Part shown: piece after piece, positions 49,779-62,877 of the stretch
Layout: each line of letters opens with the position of its first letter
Position numbering within the stretch: position 1 is the first letter of the stretch
Assembly (NCBI GenBank): GCA_004802705.1
Contig: SGPL01000021.1
Coordinates: 58,115 to 122,114 of the forward strand
Origin: Bondarzewia mesenterica
Lineage: Eukaryota > Basidiomycota > Agaricomycetes > Russulales > Bondarzewiaceae
Length of the DNA: 64,000 bases
Reading direction: 5' to 3'
Made by a program: the position numbers and the translations under genes
Notes under the pieces: model-generated
Databases searched by the model: none
Seen by the model: only the letters and a program-made list of their open reading frames with translations
Told to the model about the DNA's origin: nothing

Positions 49779-52700
49779 CTACTCGGGCAGATTGTTCTTC
49801 AGGCTCCTGGATGTCTTGAGTTTGACCAGCTTGTCTGCGATGACGTCCAGCGGGACCATTGCCGTCTTCGCCTTTGTGCCGACGTGGTCCCGGTTGCGCA
49901 CGTTGACAGAGCGGCTGTCAAGTTCCTCTTGCCCCACCACTAATCCGTCCGAGCCCGAGTAATGTAGTAGTAGCACCGGTAGTCAGCGGCATTCGTGAGT
50001 GTCGAGTTTAAAATTATGCGTTGTAACGTTATACGTTTCAGTAGGATTTTTTTTTCAGTATTGGTGTTTTTTTTTTGTTGAAAATAAAGAAACGGACTTG
50101 TCAGCATTCTGTATATACACGCAGCTTACGGGATGGGACGCACCAAGAATGAAGTTGTATTGCGCAATTTCTCCATTTCGAATCTTCTTCGGAAGTGTGT
50201 TTTCTCCGTTGTCGACGTCGGCGAACAGCCCGAGTTCGGAGAGCTTGCCAGCAATCTCTGACGCGTACTCTTTCTGTTGCACCGCGATTTTTTTTATTNN
50301 NNNGCANGAGGAAGAAAAAAAAAAACAAGTATCAATGCCAATCTCATAAAAGCGGAGGAAAACGGAACATTACTAACGAAGGGTGCAGCAACGGGAATAA
50401 CGAGAACCTGCCGAGGGGACAACCAGAATGGCCTATCGAAGCGCAGGCATGTATCATCAGCATCGCCAATATACAAAGTGGATAGGAGTAGCCATGATCA
50501 CGCAAGGAACTCACCACTTCCCAGCGAAGTGCTCTGTAATGATCGCGATGAACCGCTCCAGACTGCCAAGGATAGCACGATGGATGATGACGGGGCGGGA
50601 GGCTGGCTTATCTGGATTCGTCGACTCCTCTGGGGATCGGTACTTGAGGTTAAAGCGCTCCGGCAGCTGGAAGTCGAGCTGGATCGTCGCGCATTGGAAG
50701 GAACGCTTCAATGCATCACGGATCGTGATGTCGATTTTGGGTCCGTAGAATGCGCCATCGCCAGGGTTCAGCTCCCACTTGCCCGAGTATTGTTTCTCGA
50801 GGGCGCTGCTGAGTTGCTGGAAACAAACGAGATAAGCCCGGCGATACCTGTGAATAGGAAATTGAACAAACGTCTTCAGCTTTGTTCCAGGTCTCAATAT
50901 CACCGAGGAAGTTATCGGGTCGTGTAGAGAGTTCCAGACTGAACTCGAACCCGAACAAACCATACGTGTGCTGCATGAAATCAAATAACAAGTTGAACTC
51001 TTCCTCGATCTTGTCGGGAGCAAGGTCATAGTCAGCAAGACACCGTCTTTTAAGTAGGTAACATGACGCACCTGAGACTGCATACAAAAGACATGCGAGT
51101 CATCTTGCACGAACCGTCTCACTCGCGTCAGGCCCGTCAGCGCCCCACTTGCTTCATTGCGGTGAATGATACCGAACTCAGCCATTCGGATCGGCAGCTC
51201 TTTATAGCTGCGGTCGCGCGAGTCGAAGATCAAACAGTGGCCGGGGCAGTTCATGGGCTTCAACGCCCATTTTTCCTTCTCGACGTCCAATGTGAACATG
51301 TCGTCCTTGTAGTTCTGCCAGTGTCCAGATGTCTCCCAGAGCTTCGAATTGTACATATTGGGCGAAATGACTTGAAAAACAAGTCAGGAAAAAAAATCAA
51401 CAGAGTGTGAATATAAGCTCACCTTCCTGGTAGCCTCGTTTATAGTATTCCGACTGCACAGTGTAATTAGATAATATGCATATGAGATCATCCATTGGCT
51501 TACCCGCATCAGCTCGACGAGGGTATTGTAGATGCGCGTGCCGTGAGGAAGCCAGAAAGCGCTTCCCGGACTGAGGTCATTGAAGAAAAACAATTCTTGC
51601 TCCTGAATATCCTGTTCATATAATTGTGAACAATAGAGAAGGCAATCTGCTTACCTTTCCAATCTTACGGTGATCACGCTTGCAGCCTCAGCGAGGAAAA
51701 CCTTGTACTCTGACAACTGCTTCTTGTCCGGGAACGAGATACCATAGATACGCTGCAGCGAGTCATTGTTCGCATCTCCCAAAAAATATGAAGCAGAGTT
51801 CTGTATTACGGTTGTTACTCGGACTCTCAGTAGATGAAGAGGACATAAGTATACCTTTGTTATCATGAAAGCCTTGATCTTGCCCGTATGCGGGATATGG
51901 GGACCAACGCACAGGTCTATCATGGGGCCGCACCTGTACACTGTCGTAGACGTGCCGTCTGGAATTTTTGTCTCGATCAAGTACTTCTTGTACTTGTTGT
52001 ACTGAACGCGAAAAAACGTATCAGTCATCGCTCGTGATAAGTCTAGATGCAAAACAGACGCTAAACATCTCAAGAAGCGTTTCTTTTGGCACCACTAGCC
52101 GTTCGAATTTCTGTCGGTCCTTGATGGCGCTCTCTGCTACTTTCTCCAAGGATGGGTAATCTGCGTTTATGACGGGCCTGACAATCATCAGGAAAGAGCG
52201 CAGACACAGGAATAGAGGGAAGCCTACCTATCGTCGATGGCCATTTCGTAGAAGAAACCGTCATCTGTGGGAGGCCCGATGCAGAGATGGCAACCATAAT
52301 GCCGCTCGGAGGCTTCGCCAAGAACGTGAGCAGACGAGTGCCAGAACACCTTCTTGCCTTTTGGTGGAGCATAAGATCAATTTCTGCCGAACATAGGTAC
52401 CGTTCACATACCCTCAGGGTGTTCAAAGTCTAGCAACTCGAGCTTGCAAGAAGCTTCTAGAGGTCGTTCCAAATCCCATAGCGTATCATTCACCTAGAAC
52501 CGCAAACCGATAAGCCTGCTTAACGACCACATAGTGATAAAACCATACTTTAGCGATGACAAGTCGGTCGGACAGACTCTTGGATATTTCTTTGGCAATG
52601 TCCATTGGGCTGGTCTCCCAGCTCGTGCCCTTCCGCTCGGAACCATCAGGCAAAGTGATGATGATTGCTTCGCGAGGTTGCGCTGTAGATACTCCGTCAG

Positions 52701-53352
52701 CCTTGTCACATTACGGATGGGAGATCGCCGTTGCAAGTATTTTTTTTCAGCACTTTTGAGAGTAGCCGTGTAGGTCGTCGCGAGGACAACGTACGAGTTT
52801 TTATCTACGAAGTGTCATCCGCAGGGTGTGGAGCACATAAATCGAGGTCAAAGTCCGAAATTCTCGCGACAATCCCGTAAAGAGCCTTGTTGATACACTC
52901 CCACGGTATATGAAACGTGTATCTTTTTTGACTCATGACGGTAAGGCATTGTGCGGCACGTCCAAAGAGTGGGATGGCCCACGTCCACAAGACAAACTGA
53001 AGTAGGGGGTGATGATGGTGTGGTGAAGAAAGTACACACCTTTGATAAACTCGTCATGCTCTGTCTTCAGTTTCTCGAATATTTTGATACGGTGATCGAA
53101 GAATTCAGGAAGAGGTTGAAGCTGATGGATTTGCGGTTACCCTCCATGTAACACACCTTTTTCATGGTGGGTAGAAAGCCCAAGAGTACGTACCTCCAAA
53201 GGATGCTGGGATGCTGCATCTGCCTTCTTCTTGTCTTTGTGTTTCTTCGGTGGGTTTCCGTTGGCCGAATCAGCATGGGGGCTCTCTAAAGCAGATATTT
53301 GCGCAGGGTGCGATGACGACGCGACAGGTTGAGTCACGACAGGTTGAGTCAT
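49779..53352 (-). CDS. Threonyl-tRNA synthetase
   Basis: Read from ATG 53352 ([14 protein letters not shown]) to TAG 49779-49781 through many short introns. The Ser/Lys-rich N-terminal extension ([10 protein letters not shown]) is typical of the eukaryotic cytosolic enzyme. Then come a TGS-type region, the editing/SAD domain with the HSSAH motif ([13 protein letters not shown] near 52330) and [14 protein letters not shown], and the class II core with [32 protein letters not shown] (zinc Cys), [33 protein letters not shown] and [18 protein letters not shown]. The C-terminal anticodon-binding domain ([31 protein letters not shown]) completes it. It charges tRNA-Thr; a separate mitochondrial copy is not implied. 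A short N-run at 50299-50303 and the adjacent poly-A/T lie in an intron. Confidence 0.93.
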
Positions 53353-53891
53353 GGTGGTGGGCAACGGTCGGAGAAGTGTGTAAGAAGAGCAATGGGAATG
53401 ACAGCGAAGAGGAGTATATATACCACGCTGGTTTTGACGAAGAAACGGCTGAAATCGATTCAGCAGCTTCTGCATGCGGAGTCACTTGCAGACAAGTGAT
53501 CGGCAAAGGCCGATTAGATTGCGAGTTTGCACAAGCACGTGCACTCTCAGCACGTGGCACGACTCACCAGAACTCACCCGACCTCACGCCAACCTCGATT
53601 CTTAAATAAAAAACTTCATGAACGTACATAACTTACCCAGTCTTGCTGTAATGAAGCAGTGAACTAAGGAAACGTTGTCCGAATTTATACTAGTAAGGTG
53701 GATTCTTGAGTGGATTGGAATGTCTATCCCAGCATTTGTTACAAGAACTGTAGATAAGATAAGATGCTCGTGAGGTGGGCACTGGTGGGCATCGGGCACG
53801 TCTTTCCGTCGTCGTTGTCGCAGATCAATTTCTGCGCAACCGCGTGCATACATATCAGATATCTTCATCATCCAGTTTAAGCCGCACAACG

Positions 53892-56800
53892 ATGCCATCT
53901 TCTGAACACGATCTCAAAGTATTCATAGACCGGCATCGGTTTCTTCTGGCCAGAGAGCGCGATGCAGAAGTGGAGAGAAGCTCTCTACTATTGTCTAACT
54001 GTGGACCGAAATTACTCGAACAAAAAGGACTGGCTTTGATAGGCTTAGGAGTTGCTGGCATTAACATCGGATTGGGGGGAAAGACGTGCGTTGACTGTCC
54101 CCATATCTCGCGCGAATCTGCTGATACAACTTGAAGAGTACAGTCTAGTGGAACTCGAACGGCCTGCAGCATACCATACTAGCCAGATATTTCCTCCACA
54201 TATCATACGGTACGGAATACCTATATCTATGTGACTCTCTTGACAATTTCGTAGTCCAGGCGACCTTGCTCGAATAGAGGAGAACATCTCTGCTTCAGGT
54301 CCATCCAAAAAGTCGTCAAAGGCCAAGAAGCCTGCCACAGACAAATCGTCGCAAACGNCNGAGGGCGTGGTTTATAAGGTAGCTTGTCCAGAACCACTTG
54401 TGATGAATCTAACTGTCTGACTAGGTTTCAGACACACGCATCGTCATTGCCGTCGACCCATCTGAATCTGGTTCAGGTGACTTAGATCTGCCTGAACGAT
54501 GTAGAGTCCTCAAGCTCGCAAACAGTGTCACTTATGACAGGTACGCATGCCCACTTCCATTCATCGTCATCGAATGATAGATCAGTGTAAACCCAGAATG
54601 GACAAAGCCTTGGATCAACTTGAAAAGGCCGTTATACCATCCACTGCCACTGGAGCTTCCTCCGTATGTCGCCTCTCGCACATATTGAGTTGCTGCTGAT
54701 CAACAAGGTAGGGTGGAGATAAGGCGCAGACAGAACTTACTCGGCTAACGCAAGTTNTACTCGGCATGGTTGAACTTTCTGAAAGCAAATCAANAAGCGA
54801 TCTCTCATTTTTCGATGCTTCACTCAATTCTAGTCAAAAGGAGGCAGTGAAGTTTGCTCTGGAGTCTCCAGAATTGGCATGCATACATGGACCACCAGGT
54901 AGGCTGGGGACTTCTCTTCAACGTGAACTTGTGTGACTATTGACGGCTGGAAGGAACTGGCAAGACGCATACACTGATAGAGATTATCCGACAACTCACA
55001 TCTGCCACACCGTCTAACCCGAAACCTCAGCGCCTTCTGGTATGTGGAGCGTCCAACCTGTCCNTAGACAACATTCTAGAACGGCTCCTCGCTCTTCCTG
55101 CCNCCGACAGGGGTGAAAAAATGAAGGTCACGCGTGTTGGCCATCCTGCACGTGTGATGGCTAATGCCANCGTGTTGGCTGCTACTTTGGAAGTCAAGGC
55201 TGGAAGGTCTGAGCAGGTAANCTTATACGNAAACNTGCATGACGTGAACACCNGCTGACAATTGCTTCCGTNGCTTCCAAGGCCGTGCTTGCTAAAGATG
55301 TCAAGGACGAGCTGCAAACGGCTCTCGATGTNTTATCTGGGAAAGGCAAGGGGGCAAAGGGCAAATCCCCCCGAGGGTCAGAGCGGAAGAAGNTATGGGA
55401 NGAAGTGCGTGCCCTTNGAAAAGAGTAAGTCGATGATATNTTTAGATGGCTCCATCAGTNACTCAATCATANGTTGAAAGGTATCGTCAGAGAGAAAGCG
55501 GAGTAGTGGAAACGGTGCTTGGCGANTCCCAGGTNNGTCCACAAACTTGATCAATGAAGNCATGCCCAACAGTCATGCGATAGGTGGTCCTGGCAACTTG
55601 CCATTCATCTGGAGGAAGACAGCTGAGGAACCAGAAATTTGACGTTGTCATCATTGACGAAGCCACTCAAGCTATGGAGGCGGTCCGTGNTACTTTNCTA
55701 AGAGGAGAAAATTACTGACTCATTATCTTNTAGGTTTGTTGGATCCCNATNTCNAAAGCGAAGAAACTCATNCTAGCTGGAGATCCAAAACAACTGCCTC
55801 CGACCATTNTTTCGCTCNACCGGNCNCGTAAGACGAATGGGNAAAGTGAGAAGACCAAGGTGAATGGNAAGGCGTCNGGAAATTCTGCNAAGCAGGTCAA
55901 NCAGCCGAAGGCAGAACGGTCTAATCNATNGACGGNTGATNCATCACAGCCAGTACCAGAGAGCAACTCTGACAGTGATGNCTCGGGTTCAAATNCATCA
56001 GAAGAGGTTGAGGGCANGNCAAAGAGCGTAGCANANNCCAACGCGCCTAAATTCGCTTCTGCTAAGAATGGTGGCGGNAAAGCGAGGACAGAGAAAAAAA
56101 AGANCCGGCCTTCGGCCTCCAAAAACTTTGGAGACCACTATGTTCGAGCGTCTGGAGAAGATGTATGGGCCTGNCATCAAGCGAATGCTGACCGTTCAGT
56201 ATCGGTAGGCCGCTTCACAGACTTANCTTNGTTCACGCTCGTCTGACATCGATATTGTTTCGCAGTATGCATNAGCTCATCGCNCAATTTCCTTCTCAGN
56301 CCCTCTATGGATCAAAGTTGACGGCNCACGAATCGGTNGCTTCGCATCTTCTNNGCGACCTCCCAAATACCAANGCAGAGTCAGAAGACGANGAAAAAGA
56401 AGTGCTGGGCACACCTGTCGTATTNTTTGATACATCTGGGTGTGAGTATTTCGAGAGGACGGAAGGAGATGGGGACGAGGGAAGTCGATGNAATGAGAAC
56501 GAAGGTACTGTAGTGAAGAACTGGGTCGATAGGCTGGTGAGTGCTGCNCGTCANCTGTCACTGGTCATGAGTATTGAAGGCTGCGAAGAGTGAATGTGGA
56601 GTTCTACCATCGCAAATCGCAATCATAACTCCGTGAGTTCCAAATCTGCATTNCAGACACTAGTNCTTCTGATTAGCCCTTCNCTTCCACAGATATCAAG
56701 CACAGGTCACNTTGTTGACNTCTCTGCTACGCCCAGTCTACGGNCCANAATTGGAGATCGGGACAGTGGATGGGATGCANGGCCGNGAGAAAGAGGCGGT

Positions 56801-57179
56801 AGTNATTAGNTTGGTTCGAAGCAANGAAACNGTGCGACTAACCTTCTGTNTCCCATTCGCGGTCCCTGATCACCTTAATGCACAGAGAGAAGTTGGATTT
56901 TTAAAGGAGAAGCGCAGACTCAACGGTATACCCCCTTCCCAACATCTCATNCAATAACTTTGCTAATTGTGATACNTTNNNGTAGTTGCCATGACNCGAG
57001 CAAGACGACATCTTGTANGTCCACTTTATTTNNCNCNTAAGTAACCGCCGANCTTTGACGCGGTTTCACAGTGCATCGTNGGCGACTCGTCTACCGTTCA
57101 GCACGGTGGCTCATACCTCAAGAANTGGCTTGCATGGNTGGAAGCGAATGCTGATGTTCGCTATGCTGGATTAGACTAG
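53892..57179 (+). CDS. SF1 DNA/RNA helicase, IGHMBP2/Hcs1-like
   Basis: Read from ATG 53892 (MPSSEHDLKVFIDRHRFLL) to TAG 57177-57179 over many exons. Helicase motifs in order: LNSSQKEAVKFALES (Q motif); Walker A GPPGTGKTHTLIEII, split by an intron after GPPG at about 54898; Ia LLVCGASNLSVDNILERLL; Walker B VVIIDEATQAME near 55640; III LILAGDPKQLPPTI near 55770; IV VQYRMH near 56195-56275; V/VI EKEAVVISLVRSN and LNVAMTRARRHL near 56790-57015. A Lys/Ser-rich insert sits between motifs III and IV (about 55830-56130). This is the Upf1-like subgroup of SMUBP2/Hcs1, 5'-3' helicases linked to replication or translation. Numerous Ns leave exact exon limits open. No C-terminal R3H or AN1 finger is seen. 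Confidence 0.87.
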
Positions 57180-57453
57180 GCTCTAGCACATCCCGGCAAA
57201 CAATTNNGCTTCATCGAGGCAGNGTGTAACTATGCCTNTACAGAATTGGGACAGACTAGTGTATGCTACATATATAAATAAGACTGGACCATGGTAAATT
57301 GAAAATGCCGGAAGGTTACGAGTATCTATATGACGGAGGGCCAGTAATTTACGGCATACACTTCAAAGCGTACATTTAATACAATACGAAAGAAAATGTG
57401 GAGAGGACTCAATCGGGATGTCNAAAAAGCCTAGCCCAGCATCGGCGCTGAGG

Positions 57454-60141
57454 CTAATACTCGTCCATATCCGCCAGAGACGCGTACTCTGAAGCCTGAG
57501 ACCGTGTATCCTCGTACTCCGANACCACNTCCCTCATTGCATACCGCATGATGGGAGTGGCGGGCATTACCTTCGGACCAAATATCTCATCCACCCCGTC
57601 GTCGTAAGCCCCGCCCTGCATCGCCTCATGTTCCGAGATCGGCACCATATCNCCCTCCATGGACTCTGGCACGATNGCTGTGCCGCTGCTCGACGCGCCG
57701 GGGTGCACNCCAATACTTCGNCGCTCCCTCGCGCCTGTTGGAATNGGNGTTGCNGCACGCGGTGTGGTTCCAGAATAGTCNCGTGCAGGNTCNCCTCCTT
57801 CCTTGGTCACGGGATCCGTCCACCTCAAGTCCAAAATCCGTCCCTTGATCATCCCATCCACAGCCCGGACGCCGAACTCCCTGCATAGTAAGAAGTANGA
57901 CAACGCACGCACGCCCGGCTGCGTCAGCCTGCTCATCACGCGCAAGAGTTGCAGCGCGGTGAAGTCCGAGGCGTAACCGGGTTCGTTATTGGANGTAGAN
58001 GAGGAGGCGTGNGGGTTGCGTGGGGGTCCGTTGAGCGGCGANTAGATGGAGAAACCTCTCCCCGAGGGATTGACGTTCGCGACATTCGCATGGCCNTTCG
58101 GTGCATGGGGATCCGGNGCTTGAGGCTTGTTCTCTTCGGGAATTTGAGGCGTTTGGGCGGAGTGGATGATGTGGAGATTGAGAAGGGCATGGGCTTGGAT
58201 GAAATGCGANCTGTGATCAACTATGGTAGCGTTAGTGATGAAATAAAGCACAAGGCCACTGAGTTCTCACTTTCGAGCTGNCCATTAGCATTCACTGATA
58301 GCATATATTCTGCAATCAATCTCCGTGTAACAAAGAGAACGAGTTCACCTGGACGTACCATAGTCCGTCACGTAGTCCTGCCAATGGACAAGGCGCCCAC
58401 CAAATGCATCATAGAGCCTCTCAAATTCTAAGCCCGCTTGAAGATGAGGAGGAACCCGAGGCATAATTTTCGACAGGAAGAATGTTCGCGTCTCAGTCTT
58501 TGAGCAGTCGCCGATAGTGATAATCTAGAGTCTGCGGGTTAGCAATATGCAGTATGTCGGCATGCTGGCAAAAACTCACTTTACAGTGCTGCATGACATT
58601 CAGCTGTCTGAGCCACGTCTGATAAAATGGGTCGCTTGTAGAGTGTATGACGTGACATAGGCGATCTTGTTTGGTGAGCACGAGCATCGAGTCCAACAAG
58701 GACTTCATCGCGTCGACAGACTGAATTAACCCGGGTCTAAACAAGAAGTTCAGGAGATAGAACACGTGTGAAAAAAACGGGAAAAGACACCTACAACTTA
58801 TGCGCCTCGTCCAAGAAGAACACAGGCATTTTCTTCATCGGAATCTCCTCCTCTTTCTCGATGTCTTGCCTGTTCACATTAGCAACCCCCCCGCCCTGAG
58901 TCTGCGACTTCTGACCAGACCGTCGCAGCCATCCGAACCTCTTTGTCTTGCTTTGCTGAGAAATGGGACGCGCTACGGGTTCGCGACCAGACCTGTCAGA
59001 AGAAGCATCCTCTTTTCCCTTGGATGCTGCGACCGGATCAAATTCGCGATACTTCAAGAGCGAACTCTGAAAAAAGGGTTATAGAATCCACGTAGAAGAA
59101 AAATACGGCATGGACCAGAATAACGGACCTGGAATAGCTCCATGAGACGAGCAATATCACTTGTTCGAACTTGTCCAACGCCTGATGATTCGCTGATTCT
59201 TCGTTCGACGTGAAGCCGGTCATACTAAGGAATGATAAATCATCTGCTTCGATAGATCGTGCCCCATCTCAAGGCAACTCTCACCTTGAAAACCCACGCT
59301 TCTTTTTCAAAGGGCTTATAACCTTTGATCTTCGAAATACAAATGAAATACTGCTCCATCTGCTGGCTCAAGCTCATATAAAGGCTGTCGAGATCGGCGA
59401 AGCCCGCAATGCGGAGGTCAAAGTAGAGAACATGATACTTTTCGGAGCTGAGGAGCTGTCGCAAGATGGCTGTCTGATATGAAAATCGACGGGAATGCAG
59501 TCAAAATATGAATTTCAATTCATAGAAAATGGGCGTATTGTTTCATACCTTGCCCACAGAGCTGGCACCAAACAGCACGGTGAAGCATGGTTCGTCCCCC
59601 AATGTTTTCTCCAGAGCTCGAACTTCTGCTGGGCGAGGGAAAAATCCGGGAAGGGGTGAAAAGGTGTGGGAAGGACGAAGTTGAGCGCGCTCTCGATTCT
59701 CCTCGATCTCTCTTCGTGCATCCTCCAAGAGACGACGAGACTCAGTGAGCGAGCGGAGCGTCTCGGCGGGCTGTCGGTCAAACGAAGGGTATAACATGAG
59801 GGAGGAACGAAACCGTCAGGCAGTGTGGCGCATGGAAAGTGGATTGCGGGGTCAATGGTGGGAAATAGTGCGGGGTGTGCGTCTCGCGATATGAGTTACA
59901 CATGGATGCAAAGGCAATCAGGGGAACGTACGTTTGCCACGACTTGGATCATCTCGCCTAGGCCAAAGAAGTTCCTTTTCTGAACATCCTTCGGCATTGG
60001 TTGGTTTCTGCGACGAGGGATATTGCTTCGGAACAACCAATGAAATTTCGAGCTTGGGTCAGGTCTGGTATGGAGGCCATGACGCGAACCCAAGGGCGGA
60101 CCCACGGCAGAGAGTCGTCTCTCATCCTGTCCTGAGGCCAT
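57454..60141 (-). CDS. P-loop ATPase of the archaeal-type ATPase_2/AAA+ class, fungal
   Basis: Read from ATG 60141 (MASGQDERRLSAVGPPLGS) to a stop at 57454. The N-terminus is basic (FRSNIPRRRNQPMPKDVQKRN). A coiled segment (ETLRSLTESRRLLEDARREI) leads to RPAEVRALEKTLGDEP and Walker A VLFGASSVGKTAILRQLL (joined across an intron near 59545). Later come the Walker B-like VFFLDEAHKL near 58800, DRLCHVIHSTSDPFYQTWLRQL (sensor 1-like), and a C-terminal region with VRALxYFLLCREFGVRAVDGM and an acidic end (YASLADMDEY). This matches fungal P-loop NTPases of the archaeal ATPase type. No cellular role is known to me. Convergent with the helicase, about 275 bp apart. Confidence 0.72.
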
Positions 60142-60455
60142 AATGAGTGGATTCTTGACTCGGTGCTTAAAATGTGGCAACGAGAGTAAGATAACGAATA
60201 GAAAGAGTCAATCAACAAGACTGTATGTGTGTGCAAAGCAAGGCACGATACAGACGAGTGAGAAGCTGTATATGATGGCTGCGGTGAGATGAGAGCAGGT
60301 GCTCCGAGGAACCGACATATGTATCGCTTGCATCACTGGGCAACTCGTGTACGATGGTCGTGTGCGTGCAGTGAAAAACGGGTGCGAGATTGGCCAAATT
60401 GACGGTACGGAAATTATCAAACGCCACGCTGCATACACGCGCCTTTAGTGCAAAA

Positions 60456-60909
60456 TTAGATGGGCTGCATTTCATAGATGAGTCTGAGATGCCCGGAAAA
60501 CTCCAAGATGTACTTTGTGACTCCAATGTTACGGTTAACTTGAAAAAACTGATTAGCCAAATAACCTGAGTGCATTATGATACGATTGTCAGGGTCAGCG
60601 TGATTCAAGTTAGAAGGAAGAGATATTACACGTTCACAACGTGGACAAACCTTGGCCAAGTACGTAGTCCCATGCACTAGGATACACGTTGGTGCATGAC
60701 GGTTACTGGTAGGAGGACAGGTTTAGGTTGATCTCAATAAGGCAATTGGGAGGATCTACATACCCTCATCAGCCCAACTTAGTACTTTTTGCGGAGGTGA
60801 TACAGTATACATGCTCCTTTTCGATTCATTTCTACTTTTCATGTCGCCCAGATGTATCTTTTGGTTCTACATCAAACTCGAAAATCAATCTCTCACCGCC
60901 AGTAGGCAT
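60456..60909 (-). CDS. Possible small hypothetical protein
   Basis: A candidate first exon at ATG 60909 (MPTGGERLIFEFDVEPKDT) and a last exon at about 60677-60456 (HGTTYLAKVCPRCERVISLP, FQVNRNIGVTKYILEFSGH) containing a CPxC pair. The splice chain between them is not established, and I do not recognise the protein. It could equally be two chance frames. Confidence 0.25.
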
Positions 60910-61037
60910 GGCGTCAGTCTCGCAATTTGATAAGATCCGCCCAAGTGATTAGATACTAGTCGTCGGCCTTGCTTGCATCTTGGGCTGAAGGAATACAGTC
61001 AAAGGCAACAGGCCGATGGCCCTCACAGTCATATCTA

Positions 61038-62637
61038 TTAGATTCGCTTCTCTGAATTCTGGAGGAGCTGATTCTGTACAACGAGCAGCATCGCGTATAG
61101 CATTTCGATCCGCTGTCGAGTTCAATTCGTCAGATAACATCATGCCATGAACAGACGTTCGAGACCTACGGGAATGTCTATGCCCCGTTCCCTTGCCATC
61201 CTGACTACTTCGCCCAAGACGACCTCGACCTCAATTGGTCTGCCCTTCTCGATATCGACCAACATGCTAGGGCGGTGCTTGCTCTCTGGAACAGAGTGCA
61301 ACTTTCTTGTGGACTCGATGGTAGCTTCGACGACACTGGAAGGTAGTCCCGACTGGTCATCAGGAAAGCCGAGCGCATGACCGACTTTGAGGAGCTCTTG
61401 CATCGCTGCTCGTATCACAGGGACAGTATTCTGCGTGATAAGAGGGGCTTGTGAGACAGATTTTGGGACGTCGGAAGGCTGCGAAGTAGTGGGAAGGCGG
61501 AAGACAGCGGTCAATGGGTGGCGTGTCAGGCTGGCGACCGACGCGAATACAGGTTGAAGATAAGTCTGTGTACGCAGGTCGTAGGTGTAAGTTGATGTGG
61601 AATTGACCAAGTTGATAGCTAGGGGAGGACGCATGTCAGAGGGTAGTGGGACAGAACGGCTCGACGCAAAAGGGCACCTCGAGGGATATACAGGACTATC
61701 CAATTCATTGACTTGGCATATTGGACACCTTGAAGCAAAAGGAAGCTTTTGCCACATCCACTCGAACCATCTGCGAAGCAAAGTTTAGCTTTTAACCGGC
61801 GACATTTGGAGATGAATAGCAATGAACTTACAGAAAACCAAACGGTTATTTTCACTCGACTGCTGGCTGGCAGCTTGAAGCTTGTCTACCACCCGTAATG
61901 TCACATTTCGCACAAGAGTCGCAGGTTTAGACAATACCCGAAACTGAAAGTTTTCATGCACAAAATGAGACCAAGCATGTACAGCAGATATTCGAAATGG
62001 GACGCGCCTCGACCAGGACGTTCTTCGGTACCCCAAATATCCGTGCAGGGTCGTTGTCAGAAATCGACAGTACCATAGCCTTGCCTGCATTCGATTCCGT
62101 CAAAGTCTCCTGCAATTATTTCAATTTGAGTATATTGGGCTCGTGCATGACGGTGAGTGCGCTACGAACGGGTTGAAAAGGAGGGAGACGCAGCTCGTTC
62201 AATCGGTCGCTCTCGAATATCTTGTGCGTTAGCTGACTCGAAGGCATAGGCCTGAAAGCCTGTGACATTCAGAGCACGAACGCGCGGTGTTAGCTAAGGA
62301 AGTAATGTAATTCGATGTCTGAACGCACCCCGAGCTTCTTCTCGCGTTTTGCCTGCGTCAGCTGGCCCTGACCGTCATCCTTTCCACCCCGAAAACTTTG
62401 AGCTAATTATAAGGATAATTATGGGCATGAGTTCACGGAATGATTCTCCACTAGCATTTGAGTGTAGTTATGTCAATGTGCTGGACACTCACTACCCTGC
62501 TTCGACGACTTCCCCTTCTTCACAGCCGCATACCCACGACGCTGTTGAAGCTGCACGATGGACGGCCCCGCGCTCCTAGACGCATTGAGAGATTGTATTG
62601 ATGCGCGAGTGCGCGAGACTGCCGCGAGTGCAGACAT
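61038..62637 (-). CDS. Chimera: DAP3/mS29 N-terminal half fused to ketopantoate reductase C-terminal domain
   Basis: From ATG 62637: MSALAAVSRTRASIQSLNAS, a mitochondrial presequence. Then QLTQAKREKK, PSSQLTHKIFESDRLNELRLP, GKAMVLSISDNDPARIFGVP, LSKPATLVRNVTLRVVDKL, Walker A DGSSGCGKSFLLLQGVQYAK (61.75 kb) and, after a GT-AG intron (61627-61692), NLVNSTSTYTYDLRTQTYLQP. All of this is DAP3/mS29, the GTP-binding small-subunit mitoribosomal protein. Without stop or intron the frame continues at about 61545 as SLTRHPLTAVFRLP, IRAAMQELLKVGHALGFPDD, SSVVEATIESTRKL, PSMLVDIEKGRPIEVEVVLG and, after an intron 61113-61169, RIEMLYAMLLVVQNQLL to TAA 61038. That is a complete ApbA/PanE C-terminal domain. 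The DAP3 C-terminal half and the PanE NADPH-binding half are both absent. True fusion, deletion between neighbours, or a misassembly are all possible. Confidence 0.8.
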
Positions 62638-62877
62638 TGTCGGTGTGCAGGACTCGGAGAAGCAAGTTCGCGCGCGGAAGGCTGCGAGACATCCGGAATT
62701 TCTAGACGCACGTGGCGGCTCCCTCCGACGTTCCGGACTCTGTGCCTTCGAAGTCCAAACTCTCGTGAGCTCATGATGCCTTCAGATGGCATCTTTGTTC
62801 ATCCCAGGCTCTTCTCTTGTTATCATTGTCTCCTAGGGTGCTCCATATAATCTCTGTTTTTTCTCTCCTGTTGAGCC

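Noticed and set aside
53290..53350. Direct repeat (about 14 bp, containing CGACAGGTTGAGTC) near 53319-53350 as a regulatory element
   Set aside because: It lies within the ThrRS first codons, which encode a repeated TQPV; a coding explanation suffices.
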